Source of the DNA: Fretibacter rubidus
GTDB lineage: Bacteria; Pseudomonadota; Alphaproteobacteria; Caulobacterales; Maricaulaceae
Length of the DNA: 64,000 nt
Reading direction: 5' to 3'
Assembly (NCBI RefSeq): GCF_041429785.1
Contig: NZ_CP163423.1
Span: 1,674,001 to 1,738,000, forward strand
Below the pieces are notes generated by a model, which saw nothing but the letters and a program-made list of their open reading frames with translations, did not search any database and was not told the origin of the DNA. The position numbers and the translations under genes were made by a program. Below, in pieces: positions 17,173 to 28,683 of the stretch (positions are counted from its first letter, which is position 1; each line of letters begins with the position of its first letter).

Positions 17173-20100
17173 CTAGGGTGACGCCATGGTAATCGATTGC
17201 GTGGCCGCATCGTCTGGCGGCGGGTCGTTTTCTTTGCCGGGCGGCAGCGTGGTGTCGTCCCGCTCAACAGTCCTAATATCATCATCACTCTGCGGGGCTT
17301 CGCGCGTGACAGGCACGGCAATCTTGGCCATCAGACGGTCGTAGTCCGCCAGGTTGACGGTGACGCCCTGCCCGCCTTTCAGGCCCAGCTTTGGCTGGCC
17401 GGTCGCGACAACGGTGTATTCTCCGCCCGGTAAGTCATCAAAGGCGAACTGACCAAAGCTGGTCGATATGGCGAGTGTTTTATCGCTATCATCCGTTTTG
17501 AGCCCTTTGAGGCGTAAAGAGATACTATCAATGCGTTCCTCTCCGTCATCAAATTCAGCGTTGCCATTGGCATCGACATAGGTAAAGCCGCGAATTTGGC
17601 CGCGTTGCACCACAGGTAGCGGCACGTCAGTAATCTGGCCGTCATGGATTGTCGCGCGCGTCAGAACGTCCTCTGACTGGGCAAACCCAAGCGGCAGGCT
17701 GCGCCCGTCAATGACCACATCATAAAGCCCCACTTTGATATTCTGAACCGTGTAGAAACCCGCCCTATCCGTGCGTAGCGCCATGCGCGTGCCTTTTAAG
17801 CGCACCATAGCGTTTGGCACGGCGGGTTCGTCTTCTTGTTTGATGCCGTCGCGGTTTTTATCGACAAAGGCGCGGCCTTTCAGGACACCGCGACCATCTT
17901 CGGTTTTCTTATATTTGCGCTTCTCATTGAAATCAAAACGTCCATCAAGCTGGAGGCCGATACGTTGATCGCCGTTTAGATTATTCCGATAAGACAAGCC
18001 TAGTGCCATGTTCTTCCCAATCTTGAGACGCCGCGCAACTGACACAGTGAGGTATTTATCCGTGCGTGTTTGGCCTTGGGCATTGGATCCAGCCGCCACG
18101 GATTGCAAAATACCGAGGCTCGCATCAAGGCGGGTCTTGCTGCCCAAAATCTCGCCCGAATTAAAGTTGGCAATGACACCGCCGCGCACAGATTGTGTCT
18201 CTGGCGTCCAGCCTGCGGTGACAGACGGGGCAATGCTGAGCGCCGCGTCCTTGGGTAGCGGCACGTTAAAGCTGCGCGTTGTGACGTTCACATTGGCGGA
18301 TTGCTGCACGGCTTGGCCTTTGACGTTGGAATTTTGATATTGAGCGCGCACTGTGGCGAAATCAAATTGCTTATAGGCGCGGGCGCTAAACCCTTGGCCT
18401 AGGTTATCGGCCCGCCCATCGGCATAGCTTTGCGTGAAGGCATTGGCGTCAAGCGAGACACTAACGCCTGTATCGCCAATGGCGGTCGCGACGCTGACCC
18501 CAACGGACTGCGTTGTGACGGCGTTATCCGTGCCCGATGTCACGCCTGTTGTGGCGACTTGTCCACGCACAGAAGCGGCTGCGTTTTTCAAAAATCCTAA
18601 GTCTTTTGAGGGGGTTAAGCGCAAAGAGCTCGACACGGTCAGCTGGTCAAATCCGCGCGCCCGTGTGTCGGGAATAAGGGTGCCGTCATCCGAGATATCG
18701 CTATCGGGATTTAGGCCCTGCGTGATCGCGTCTTCAGTGTCTTCTGCGTCCAGCTTAGAGCGCAGAAACTCGACACCGTCATATTGCACGAAACTATCGA
18801 CCGTAATGGTTTTATTGACGTCATAGCGCGCCGACAGGCTGGCGCGGGCATCCACGGGTTTAACGCGAGCGGGGCCGTCAAAAACACCTAAGTCCGCGCG
18901 GGCATCCCATTGAAATTTCTTATCTTTTTTGCGACCCAGCGAACCAGAGATAGCCGACAAGACGGCCATTTGATCGTCCGTGACATTGTCGCGGCTTAGG
19001 GATAAGCCTGCTTCCCAGCCTTTGCGGCTAGCGAAACGACCACCAGCGGCAAAACCGCCGTAAGTGACGCGGCTTTGGTCATCGGAAATCTGCACAGCGC
19101 CCTTGGTCGGCACACCTGCGGCCAAGGCCCAGCGGCCTTTGTCGGTGACTTTATTGGCCGATACCCCGCGAATACGCCGAAGGCCGACCCCGTCAAGTTC
19201 GCGGAAGTCGGCCGAATAATCGCCAATGGAGCCAGATACGCCGTTGAGATGGGCATATTCCAAACTGAGCCAACTGGGCTCTAGCTCGGCCGCGCTGGTC
19301 GGCAGGTCCGGCGTTTCATATCGCAATCGCGCATTTAGCTTTTGCACCCGAAAGTCCAAATCGACCGTGTTGATTGTGTCCGGCCCCGCGTGAAAGCTAA
19401 GGCTCTCGATTGTCAAAGGCGTGTTTTTCGCTTCTTCATCGACTGATCCTTTTGGCTTGATGGACCCTGATAGGCGTTCGTCTAGCGTGACTTCTATGCG
19501 GTTTGATCCCCCGACAATGCTAATGTTTGTCCCCGTCAGCGTTTCGATTGCATTGACAGGCAGCAACAAATTCGTCGGGTCGATATAGGTCACGTCTTTG
19601 GTCACGCCGTATGGCACGTCGCGCAGTTTCACCAAACCCGTATCAAGGTTTAACTTAAATTCTGCACTGTCTTGGGCACGGCGCACAAACACTTCATTGC
19701 TGCTATCAAGCACACGCACGTCATGGCCAAGCGCTTCGGCAATCGGTAGCAGCGGCAGGATGAGCACAGGGCCAACAGATTTCGGCGCGGGGTTCAGGTT
19801 ACCGAGCGCAACGTCATTGACGAAAATCTCAAACCCTGTTGCAACGCGCAGACGCGCGTCGAGTTTGAAATCAAAGCTATTGGATTTTTCATTATAACGC
19901 CCATTAGCGCCTGCCATAACCGCGATGGCATTAGGGGTCAGTATAAAGCGGTCAGGCGCAATTTCACCAAAATGACGCAATTTACCCAGCGCTTTGCCAT
20001 TGGCTTTGACGATACCCGTGTCAGTATAAAGCTCCATCACCACGCCGTCTTGTGACCGGCGCACGATCAAGGCCTTAGACACATCGTCATATTCCACGTC

Positions 20101-20499
20101 ATTGCCAAGCGCGGCAAAGATCGGCATGGCATTGACATAAAGCCCGCCTTTATCTGATCTGTGGACTTCAGTGGATTGCAGCGTCTCACCGTCCAATGTC
20201 ACCGTGATAGAGGTGTCAATTTCCGCGATGAGCGTGGTATTGACGATTGTCTCTGGCACTTGGATAGCGGGTTCCGCCGCAGCAGGCTTGGTCGTTTCAG
20301 CCGTTTTAGTGGGTTTTGCGGGCAGTGCAGCCGTGACTTCGGCGGTTTTCACAGGCTCATCCGCATAGGTGTTTAGCGCTGTGATGGGTGTGAACATCGC
20401 AGCAATTGACACAAGCATATTCGCAACAAGACGAGGCAATGTCTTGTTTTTACGCGTTTTTACGCAAATAGGGTTATGAGAGTGAGACCGCCCTAGCAC
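17173..20499 (-). CDS. Usher-like outer-membrane barrel with copper-amine-oxidase-N-like and SdrD-type domains
   Basis: A protein of about 1108 residues. After the signal peptide (VANMLVSIAAMFTPITALNTYA) come a Pro/Thr/Lys-rich linker and two copper-amine-oxidase-N-like repeats (GGLYVNAMPIFAALGNDVEY and LILPLLPIAEALGHDVRVLD regions, residues about 100-360). A central beta-strand-rich segment of about 500 residues is barrel-like. The C-terminus holds two SdrD/carboxypeptidase-regulatory Ig domains (GRAFVDKNRDGIKQEDEPAV and GFTYVDANGNAEFDDGEERI). The layout resembles alternative chaperone/usher ushers, with an expanded periplasmic part. The start is taken as GTG 20499, where GTGCTAG overlaps the upstream stop; the frame stays open to ATG 20544. 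Export of the 16128 product is inferred. Confidence 0.75.
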   Translation of the reverse strand: MLGRSHSHNPICVKTRKNKTLPRLVANMLVSIAAMFTPITALNTYADEPVKTAEVTAALPAKPTKTAETTKPAAAEPAIQVPETIVNTTLIAEIDTSITVTLDGETLQSTEVHRSDKGGLYVNAMPIFAALGNDVEYDDVSKALIVRRSQDGVVMELYTDTGIVKANGKALGKLRHFGEIAPDRFILTPNAIAVMAGANGRYNEKSNSFDFKLDARLRVATGFEIFVNDVALGNLNPAPKSVGPVLILPLLPIAEALGHDVRVLDSSNEVFVRRAQDSAEFKLNLDTGLVKLRDVPYGVTKDVTYIDPTNLLLPVNAIETLTGTNISIVGGSNRIEVTLDERLSGSIKPKGSVDEEAKNTPLTIESLSFHAGPDTINTVDLDFRVQKLNARLRYETPDLPTSAAELEPSWLSLEYAHLNGVSGSIGDYSADFRELDGVGLRRIRGVSANKVTDKGRWALAAGVPTKGAVQISDDQSRVTYGGFAAGGRFASRKGWEAGLSLSRDNVTDDQMAVLSAISGSLGRKKDKKFQWDARADLGVFDGPARVKPVDARASLSARYDVNKTITVDSFVQYDGVEFLRSKLDAEDTEDAITQGLNPDSDISDDGTLIPDTRARGFDQLTVSSSLRLTPSKDLGFLKNAAASVRGQVATTGVTSGTDNAVTTQSVGVSVATAIGDTGVSVSLDANAFTQSYADGRADNLGQGFSARAYKQFDFATVRAQYQNSNVKGQAVQQSANVNVTTRSFNVPLPKDAALSIAPSVTAGWTPETQSVRGGVIANFNSGEILGSKTRLDASLGILQSVAAGSNAQGQTRTDKYLTVSVARRLKIGKNMALGLSYRNNLNGDQRIGLQLDGRFDFNEKRKYKKTEDGRGVLKGRAFVDKNRDGIKQEDEPAVPNAMVRLKGTRMALRTDRAGFYTVQNIKVGLYDVVIDGRSLPLGFAQSEDVLTRATIHDGQITDVPLPVVQRGQIRGFTYVDANGNAEFDDGEERIDSISLRLKGLKTDDSDKTLAISTSFGQFAFDDLPGGEYTVVATGQPKLGLKGGQGVTVNLADYDRLMAKIAVPVTREAPQSDDDIRTVERDDTTLPPGKENDPPPDDAATQSITMASP

Positions 20500-20957
20500 T
20501 CGGGCAACTCCGCAAGTCGGCGACAGTTCGCATCGCTCATGCACGCATCATTGACGCGAACAGGAACTTGCGACCAACCACCCCTTACGGAGTTGTAGAT
20601 ATCTACCGTGACCGGGGTGCTCGCCATGTTAAATCGGAACTGCTGGCGCAATTCCACTTGGCGTGAACCCAATCGGACATCGTTAGAAATCACATTGGAC
20701 AACATTGAATTATTTGAGTTTTTCTGAGACTTGCTAGACGAATTGCGCGCATCAGACATAGGAATGGGCCGCTGGCATTCGCCAACAATCCACCATGCTT
20801 TATTGCGTTTTTCGTCGACTCGAAACGCGGTTTCACCGTCTATTATTTCGAGCATAACAGCCTCGGTCCCAGAGGCATGCGCGGGCGCAAGCATGGGGCC
20901 GGCAAGACTTGCAGCGCAAGCCCAGAACAGCACAGTTATGTGTTTAGATCGTATCAT
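20493..20957 (-). CDS. Small exported protein upstream of the usher-like gene
   Basis: A protein of about 154 residues from ATG 20957 (an in-frame ATG at 20978 is also possible). MIRSKHITVLFWACAASLAG ending APAHAS is a clear signal peptide. The mature part has a predicted strand with WWIVGECQRP, a Ser/Asn-rich linker, a LRQQFRFNM segment and four Cys, the last as the C-terminal residue. I do not recognise a family. Its stop overlaps the GTG start of the usher-like gene, so the two are translationally coupled and it is probably a periplasmic or surface partner of the barrel. Confidence 0.7.
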   Translation of the reverse strand: MIRSKHITVLFWACAASLAGPMLAPAHASGTEAVMLEIIDGETAFRVDEKRNKAWWIVGECQRPIPMSDARNSSSKSQKNSNNSMLSNVISNDVRLGSRQVELRQQFRFNMASTPVTVDIYNSVRGGWSQVPVRVNDACMSDANCRRLAELPEC

Positions 20958-20978
20958 TTGACCCGTTAAAATTACCAT

Positions 20979-21318
20979 TCACACCAAATAGCGGTCTATC
21001 GCCGCCTATGGGTAAACTAGCAAAATGGCGTTTAAATCCCCTTAAAATGGGGGCTTACAAAGAGGAAATTACAGCAATAAAGCCGATTCGAGCGATGTTT
21101 TTACAGCCCAATTTATGCGTTAATAAAGACCCTAAAAAACGCAACTTAAACCACGGATAGCTCACCTACCCCGCTTTTTGCAAGTCTCTGAAAACACATG
21201 TTTTTCGTGGTTAATAGAATTTTTCATTAACCATCAGAACAGGGTAAATAACGCGCTACATTAACTGTAGAAATACACGATAAGATATTGAAATATAACG
21301 ATTTAATGTGCTGTTAAG
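20979..21318 (-). promoter_or_regulatory. AT-rich intergenic region with an 8-bp inverted repeat
   Basis: About 340 bases without a credible gene lie between guaA (3' end) and the surface locus, and must hold the promoter of the small exported protein. The region is visibly AT-rich. A perfect inverted repeat TGGTTAAT/ATTAACCA with a ten-base spacer lies at 21208-21233 and could be an operator. No terminator for guaA is evident. Confidence 0.4.
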
Positions 21319-22908
21319 CTATTCCCACTCAATCGTGCCGGGGGGCTTTGATGTGACGTCATAAACGACCCGGTTCACGCCGCGGACCTCGTTAATAATA
21401 CGCGTCGCCGTCTCGCCGAGGAACTCATGGCTGTAAGGGTAGTAATCCGCTGTCATGCCGTCGGTAGATGTCACCGCACGCAGGGCCAGCACATTTTCAT
21501 AGGTCCGTTCGTCCCCCATGACCCCGACCGTTTGCACAGGCAGGATAACGGCAAAGGCCTGCCAGATTTTATTATAAAGGCCGTGCTTGCGAATTTGGTC
21601 CAGATAGATGGCGTCAGCCTCGCGCAGCACCGCCAGACGCTCGCGCGTAATCTCGCCAGGACAGCGAATGGCCAGACCCGGCCCTGGGAAAGGATGACGT
21701 TCCACAAAATCAGCATGCAGGCCAAGCTCACGGCCGAGTGCCCTCACCTCGTCTTTGAACAATTCGCGTAGAGGTTCCACCAGTGCCATATCCATACGCT
21801 CTGGCAGGCCGCCAACATTGTGATGGGATTTAATCGTAACAGACGGCCCGCCGTCAAAGGATACCGACTCAATCACATCAGGATAAAGCGTGCCTTGGGC
21901 CAAGAATTTCGCGCCGCCCACTTTTTTGGCTTCACGTTCGAAAATATCAATGAACGTCCCGCCGATGATTTTACGTTTGCGTTCGGGATCTGACACACCG
22001 TCAAGCAGGTCGAGAAATTCATCGCCCGCATCCACATGGATCAGGTTCATATCGTAATGTTCTTTGAACAGGCTGACGACGTGATCTGATTCGCCTTTGC
22101 GCATCATGCCCGTATCGACATAAACACAGGTGAGTTGGTCACCAATCGCCTCATGCAACAGCACCGCCACGACAGAGCTATCGACGCCACCAGAAAGCCC
22201 GCAAATGACTTTCCCGTCCCCAACTTGCGCACGAACCGCCGCAATCGCTTCGTCCTTAAAGGCAGCCATAGACCAGTCACCTTTGAAGCCGGCGATACCG
22301 TGAGTGAAGTTACGCAACATTTGTGCGCCGCGCGGTGTATGCACGACTTCGGGATGGAACTGTGTGCCGTAAAAATGGCGCGTGGTGTCACCGATCACCG
22401 CATAGGGCGCGCCGGGGCTGGTTGCGAGCACGTCAAAACCGGGCGCCATTTTGGCGACGTGATCGCCGTGGCTCATCCAAACCTCTTCGCGGCCATCATG
22501 ATCATCTCCGAACATGTCTTTAAACAAAGGCGTCTTGGCATCAGCTTGGATAAAGGCGCGGCCAAATTCTCCGCTGTCGCCTTTTTCTACCGCCCCGCCC
22601 AGTTGCGCCATCATGGTCTGTTGTCCGTAACAAATACCAAGGATCGGCACGCCGAGGCTAAAGACAGCCGCATCTGCGCGCGGGCTTCCTGCGTCCACAA
22701 CACTGCTTGGCCCGCCTGATAGGATGATCGCTTTGGGACTGAACGCGTTTAGCATCGCCGCGTCGACACGGTTATAAGGGTGCACTTCGCAAAACACACC
22801 GCTTTCGCGCACACGCCGCGCGATGAGCTGCGTGACTTGGGATCCAAAATCAATAATCAGCAGCTGCTCGTGATTGGACGGGTCGTGAACGGGGGTATCA
22901 ATACTCAT
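21319..22908 (-). CDS. guaA: GMP synthase (glutamine-hydrolysing)
   Basis: Converts XMP to GMP with glutamine and ATP. From ATG 22908 the protein has 529 residues. The class I amidotransferase domain shows [18 protein letters not shown], the nucleophile loop ILGICYGQQ and [11 protein letters not shown]. The ATP pyrophosphatase domain begins with [12 protein letters not shown], and the C-terminal dimerisation domain ends KPPGTIEWE. The open frame extends to 22953, but that part overlaps the upstream gene and lacks homology; AAGAGA precedes 22908. It is the last gene of the guaB - MAPEG - methyltransferase - guaA series, so both dedicated GMP steps are co-oriented. Confidence 0.95.
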   Translation of the reverse strand: MSIDTPVHDPSNHEQLLIIDFGSQVTQLIARRVRESGVFCEVHPYNRVDAAMLNAFSPKAIILSGGPSSVVDAGSPRADAAVFSLGVPILGICYGQQTMMAQLGGAVEKGDSGEFGRAFIQADAKTPLFKDMFGDDHDGREEVWMSHGDHVAKMAPGFDVLATSPGAPYAVIGDTTRHFYGTQFHPEVVHTPRGAQMLRNFTHGIAGFKGDWSMAAFKDEAIAAVRAQVGDGKVICGLSGGVDSSVVAVLLHEAIGDQLTCVYVDTGMMRKGESDHVVSLFKEHYDMNLIHVDAGDEFLDLLDGVSDPERKRKIIGGTFIDIFEREAKKVGGAKFLAQGTLYPDVIESVSFDGGPSVTIKSHHNVGGLPERMDMALVEPLRELFKDEVRALGRELGLHADFVERHPFPGPGLAIRCPGEITRERLAVLREADAIYLDQIRKHGLYNKIWQAFAVILPVQTVGVMGDERTYENVLALRAVTSTDGMTADYYPYSHEFLGETATRIINEVRGVNRVVYDVTSKPPGTIEWE

Positions 22909-22918
22909 GCGGCGTCTC

Positions 22919-24211
22919 TTACTCTTTGGCCATAACGGCAAAATAAAATCCATCTGTGCCTGTGGAGGCTGGTGTCAGGGTCAATGTGCATCCATCTTCG
23001 GACCACGGCTTTGGCGCGTCTACGCCAATGCGTTCTTCATAGACCTCCCCCGCAGACAGCAATGTAAACTCGGGGTTAGCCTCTAGGAATGTATAGACTT
23101 GGCCTTCGTTTTCTTCGGCCAGCATGGAACAGGTCACGTAAAACAACAGCCCGCCGGGTTTGACAAAAGCCTTCGCCCCCGCCAGCACCACGCGTTGTTC
23201 TTTATAGCGTTTCTCTAGGCTATCCTCTGATAGTCGCCATTTCGCATCAGGTTTACGCCGCCACGTGCCGACACCCGAACAGGGCGCATCGATCAGGACT
23301 TTGTCCATCTTACCCAATAGGTTTTCCAAGTTCTTGGACGGTGGCTCGACGACATTGACAATATCTGCACCGTTGCGGGCCGCGCGTTGATAGAGCGGGG
23401 CCAAGCGGCGCTTGTCGATATCAAAGGCATGAACTGCGCCCTCATTATTCATATCCGCCGCCAGCGCCAGTGACTTGCCGCCGCCGCCAGCGCAGTAATC
23501 AAGGATTTGCTCGCCAGGTTGCGCGTTGACCAGAAGGCTGACGATTTGACTGCCTTCGTCTTGGATTTCAATGCCGCCTGTTTGGTATATTTTCTCAATC
23601 TGCACATTAGGCAGACGGCCAGAGCCAACGGCAGGCGCAACGCGAAGGCCTATGGGGCTGCTGGGGCATGGCTGCGCGCCTTGTTCACTGAGGGCTTTGA
23701 GCGCATCACCCACTGTGGCTTTGATGGTATTAACCCGCATATCCAGCGGCGGGCGGGCGGTCAGGGCTTGGCCCTCGGCTATGGCGTCGTCCGTGAAGTT
23801 GTTTTCAAAGGCGGGCCAAAGCCAATCCGGCACATCGGCTTGAACCCAATCGGGGGCCGATGTCAGGTCAATTTTGCCGTTTAGCAGTGCGACTTCATCA
23901 CCGCTAAGCGCGCCCGGGCCGAATTTATCATCCGCGACTAAGGCTACCAATTCATCAACAGCCGTGTCATTCATAAAGACGGTCGCACCTAAAATTAGGT
24001 TACGCGGGCTTTCCCCGCCCATGCGAAAGCCGAGCGAGCTTTTGCACCGCAGCGCATCGTAAACCAGATTCCCAATGGCAGAACGGTCCTTAGACCCCGC
24101 AAAACGGTTGGCCTTACCCCAATCGCGCAGGGCCATAGCAACAGGCGTATGGCGGTCAAGCACATCGGTCAGCACATCAATCGCCGCCTGTATGCGGCCC
24201 GGTTGACGCAT
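22919..24211 (-). CDS. RsmB/NOP-family RNA cytosine-C5 methyltransferase
   Basis: A 430-residue SAM-dependent m5C RNA methyltransferase. An N-terminal NusB-like region is followed by the Rossmann domain with [16 protein letters not shown] (SAM-binding), [19 protein letters not shown] (Cys of the PC motif) and [18 protein letters not shown] (Cys of the TC motif, the nucleophile). The usual target is 16S rRNA, but the exact base cannot be told. The start follows the MAPEG gene stop directly (TAAATG) and the stop lies ten bases before guaA, so it is embedded in the guanine-nucleotide operon. Confidence 0.9.
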   Translation of the reverse strand: MRQPGRIQAAIDVLTDVLDRHTPVAMALRDWGKANRFAGSKDRSAIGNLVYDALRCKSSLGFRMGGESPRNLILGATVFMNDTAVDELVALVADDKFGPGALSGDEVALLNGKIDLTSAPDWVQADVPDWLWPAFENNFTDDAIAEGQALTARPPLDMRVNTIKATVGDALKALSEQGAQPCPSSPIGLRVAPAVGSGRLPNVQIEKIYQTGGIEIQDEGSQIVSLLVNAQPGEQILDYCAGGGGKSLALAADMNNEGAVHAFDIDKRRLAPLYQRAARNGADIVNVVEPPSKNLENLLGKMDKVLIDAPCSGVGTWRRKPDAKWRLSEDSLEKRYKEQRVVLAGAKAFVKPGGLLFYVTCSMLAEENEGQVYTFLEANPEFTLLSAGEVYEERIGVDAPKPWSEDGCTLTLTPASTGTDGFYFAVMAKE

Positions 24212-24622
24212 TTAGAGCACCGCCAGAGCGGCTTGCACGACCAGAGCCGTCAAGGCCAAGGCCCCAATAAGGAAGAATATAAACCGCGTCATGATATGGT
24301 TCACAGTTAAATGCACAGCGGCATGAGCGATACGGCTAGCGACAAAACCCCAAGCCAGCAAGACGGATACATCCGTCACGGATTTTGTTATATAAAGCAA
24401 AAAACAGACCGCAAAGAACAGCAACGGTAATTGATATTGATTATCGAAATTATCGCCCGCGTTTTTCATCCAGCCTTGCCAGCCGTTTTTAGCGACATCG
24501 CGCATGTCGACTTTCTTGAGCATGACAGACCCCACCCGCGCCCAGACAAGCCAAAAGGCAATTAAAATCATCATGATCATTTGAATGACCATAGGCGCAA
24601 AAATATCAGATTGGCTTAGCAT
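24212..24622 (-). CDS. MAPEG-family integral membrane protein
   Basis: A 136-residue protein with four predicted transmembrane helices (around residues 7-28, 65-85, 88-108 and 112-134). The segment DNFDNQYQLPLLFFAVCFLL is typical of bacterial MAPEG proteins, whose eukaryotic relatives are glutathione-dependent membrane enzymes. A catalytic role here is unproven. It is ten bases downstream of guaB and directly abuts the methyltransferase gene. Confidence 0.85.
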   Translation of the reverse strand: MLSQSDIFAPMVIQMIMMILIAFWLVWARVGSVMLKKVDMRDVAKNGWQGWMKNAGDNFDNQYQLPLLFFAVCFLLYITKSVTDVSVLLAWGFVASRIAHAAVHLTVNHIMTRFIFFLIGALALTALVVQAALAVL

Positions 24623-24631
24623 AGTGCGTCC

Positions 24632-26122
<1,491 letters not shown>

Positions 26123-26187
26123 TCAGAGATATCGGTAAGGCGCAAAGGGAAAGTGTTAAAGATGTGTAAAAGCTTTCGCGCGGGGCC

Positions 26188-27900
26188 TTATTGCGTCGCG
26201 TTAAAGATAATTTCGCCGTCAACCACAGTCATCACGGCTTTCGCCTCTAAAATATCAGGACCATCGACGGTCATGATGTCTTTATCAAAAACAGAGATGT
26301 CAGCACGCTTGCCAACCGTCAGAGAACCAAGGCCGTGATCTTGGAACGCGCCGACCGCTGGCCAGAGCGTAAACATCTTCAGCGCGTCATCACGGCTGAC
26401 GACTTCGGACGGATACCACCCCGGCCCGCTAAATCCGTTTAAATCTTTGCGGGTCACGGCGGCGTAAAATTCAATCATCGGGTCACCGACCTCGACGGGG
26501 GCGTCTGTGCCGCCAACAATAATCGCGCCCGCATCAATGAGTGAGCGCCACGCATAAGCCCCTTCAAGGCGGCTTAAGCCCAAACGGTCAACGGCAAAAT
26601 GCAAATCCCCAATCGCGTGGCTCGGCTGCATGGACGGGATGACGCCTAAGGCTTTGAACCGCGCAAGGTCATCAAGCGATAGGATTTGCGCATGTTCAAC
26701 CCGCCAACGCGGCTCGGCTACGGCACGCTCTGATACTGGGACAGCGTCAAAGGCGGCCTCAAACCAATCGAGTAATTCACGATTGGCTTTGTCTCCAATC
26801 GCGTGGGCTGTCACTTGTGTTCCGGTGCGCAGTGCATCTTTAAAAATTGCGATACTAGCGTCCCGCTGCATCCGCATGATGCCTAAATTCCCTGGATCAT
26901 CGCTATAATCTTCAAACAATGCCGCCCCGCGAGAGCCAAGCGCGCCGTCCACGTACAGCTTTATCGCGCGCATAGTGAAATGATTATCCAAATCGGTTTG
27001 CACAGCGTTGCTGCCTGGCATCACTTTTCCATTGGGCGATAAGACAGAGCCGTAGACCCGAAGACCAATATCACCGCCATCGACCAAACCTTCGGCCAGC
27101 GTCATGTCAGCTGGGTCAAAAGAGACCGCATGGATATTCGTCCAGCCGCGCGAGGCATAAAGCGACGCGCCCTTTATATAAGCCTCTCGTTTTCGCGCCT
27201 CTGTCAGCTCTGGATGAAACGGCAGCACAAGGAATGCGGCTTTGTCGATCAGCATACCTGTCGGGGAACCGTCCACCCCTTTTAGGATATCACCCCCATC
27301 AGGGGACGGTGTATCGCCGTCAATCCCAGCCAAGGCCAGCATTGCAGAATTGACCACCACGGCATGACCATCCGCGCGTTCTAAGACGACAGGGTGATCG
27401 GGCGATACCGCGTCCAAATCATCTTTGGTCGGAAATCGTTTTTCTGGCCAATGGGTTTCAATCCATCCACGGCTGAATATCGTTTCGCCTTTGGGGGTTG
27501 TATCAACAGCGGTTTTAAGGCGGGCTTGCAGCTCTGGAATAGACTTTATATCAGTCAGCTTAAGCGACATTTCCTTAATGCCGATTTCCATCAAATGACC
27601 GTGACCATCGGTAAAGCCAGGAAACAGTGCCGCACCCGATAGATCGATATTACGCGCGCCCTTACCCGCGTGCTGCGCGCACCAATTGCCCGCGTCAGGC
27701 CCGACATAAGTAATAGTTTTGCGTGATATAGCCAGCCCTTGCGCCGTAGGATTGCTATCATCGGCGGTATAAATTGGCCCACCCGAAAAACAAAGACCAG
27801 ACGGAAGAGAGGTCGCCGTCACGACCGCATTGTTATCAGCCGCAGAACAGCCCGCTAATAAAGCCAAAGCAGACAATCCCAATAAATAAGCTTGTCTCAT
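26188..27900 (-). CDS. Amidohydrolase lipoprotein (YtcJ-like, amidohydrolase 3 family)
   Basis: A 570-residue exported metal-dependent hydrolase. The signal peptide MRQAYLLGLSALALLAGCSA carries a lipobox (LAGC). The amidohydrolase fold shows FPGFTDGHGHLMEIG (metal-binding HxH), TAHAIGDKANRELLDWFEAA, RVEHAQILSLDD and IVGGTDAPVEVGDP, followed by the C-terminal beta domain with VGKRADISVFDKDI. This family acts on amides, formamides or related C-N bonds; the substrate is unknown. It lies between guaB and rlmE with about 100-base and 18-base gaps. Confidence 0.88.
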   Translation of the reverse strand: MRQAYLLGLSALALLAGCSAADNNAVVTATSLPSGLCFSGGPIYTADDSNPTAQGLAISRKTITYVGPDAGNWCAQHAGKGARNIDLSGAALFPGFTDGHGHLMEIGIKEMSLKLTDIKSIPELQARLKTAVDTTPKGETIFSRGWIETHWPEKRFPTKDDLDAVSPDHPVVLERADGHAVVVNSAMLALAGIDGDTPSPDGGDILKGVDGSPTGMLIDKAAFLVLPFHPELTEARKREAYIKGASLYASRGWTNIHAVSFDPADMTLAEGLVDGGDIGLRVYGSVLSPNGKVMPGSNAVQTDLDNHFTMRAIKLYVDGALGSRGAALFEDYSDDPGNLGIMRMQRDASIAIFKDALRTGTQVTAHAIGDKANRELLDWFEAAFDAVPVSERAVAEPRWRVEHAQILSLDDLARFKALGVIPSMQPSHAIGDLHFAVDRLGLSRLEGAYAWRSLIDAGAIIVGGTDAPVEVGDPMIEFYAAVTRKDLNGFSGPGWYPSEVVSRDDALKMFTLWPAVGAFQDHGLGSLTVGKRADISVFDKDIMTVDGPDILEAKAVMTVVDGEIIFNATQ

Positions 27901-27918
27901 GTAACCCCCGATTAAACC

Positions 27919-28683
27919 CTACTTCGACTTTTTACCGCGGTATCCCAGCGCCACCAAATACATTTCCGGACTGCCGGCGCGAGATGATTTTGGTTTGGCG
28001 TGGCGGACAGTTTTGAAATTATGTTTAAGGCGGTCTAGCAGGGTTTTTTCTGCCCCGCCTTGGAAGACCTTGGTCACGAAATGCCCGCCGGGGGCGAGGA
28101 CATCCATGGCGAACTCTGCTGCCGCCTCGACAAGGGCTACGGTTTTTAAGTGATCTGTTTGCTTATGCCCTGTTGTGTTGGCCGCGAGGTCAGACATGAC
28201 CACATCAGGCGCGCGGCCCAAATGGGATTTAAGGGCATCGGGGGCTTTCTCGCCCATGAAATCCATGTGAAGGATTTCCGCTGTACCAACAGCTTCGACA
28301 GGCAAAATATCAATGCCGACAACCTTTTCCGCGCCGAGTTCCAGCGCGACTTGTAACCACCCGCCGGGCGCACAGCCGAGGTCAACGACATGGCTGTTTT
28401 TCTTAATCAGGTTGAATTTCTCATCGAGTTCTTTCAGCTTAAACGCCGCGCGAGAGCGGTATCCTTGGATTTGCGCTTTGCGCACATAAGGGTCGTTGAT
28501 CTGCCGCTCAATCCAAAGCTTGGAGGACAGTTTGCGTCCCCGCGCCGTCTTGACCTTTTTAGTCATCATACGGGTGGCATCTTCGGCCTTTTCAGGCGCA
28601 GTTTTACGGCCGCGTTTGGGGCCGTCGGGCGCACCACCAGACATCTTACGAGGCCGCGTATTTTTAGGTGTATCATCCGTCAT
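27919..28683 (-). CDS. rlmE: 23S rRNA 2'-O-ribose methyltransferase RlmE (FtsJ)
   Basis: A 254-residue SAM-dependent methyltransferase that modifies the A-loop of 23S rRNA late in 50S assembly. After a basic N-terminal extension, the core shows YRSRAAFKLKELDEKF (catalytic Lys), VVDLGCAPGGWLQVA (SAM site), VVMSDLAANTTGHK (catalytic Asp) and GGHFVTKVFQGG (catalytic Lys), completing the KDKE pattern with the Glu in PEMYLVALGY. ATG 28683 overlaps the ppx 3' end by 11 bases. The longer frame to 28719 is ppx shadow. Confidence 0.93.
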   Translation of the reverse strand: MTDDTPKNTRPRKMSGGAPDGPKRGRKTAPEKAEDATRMMTKKVKTARGRKLSSKLWIERQINDPYVRKAQIQGYRSRAAFKLKELDEKFNLIKKNSHVVDLGCAPGGWLQVALELGAEKVVGIDILPVEAVGTAEILHMDFMGEKAPDALKSHLGRAPDVVMSDLAANTTGHKQTDHLKTVALVEAAAEFAMDVLAPGGHFVTKVFQGGAEKTLLDRLKHNFKTVRHAKPKSSRAGSPEMYLVALGYRGKKSK

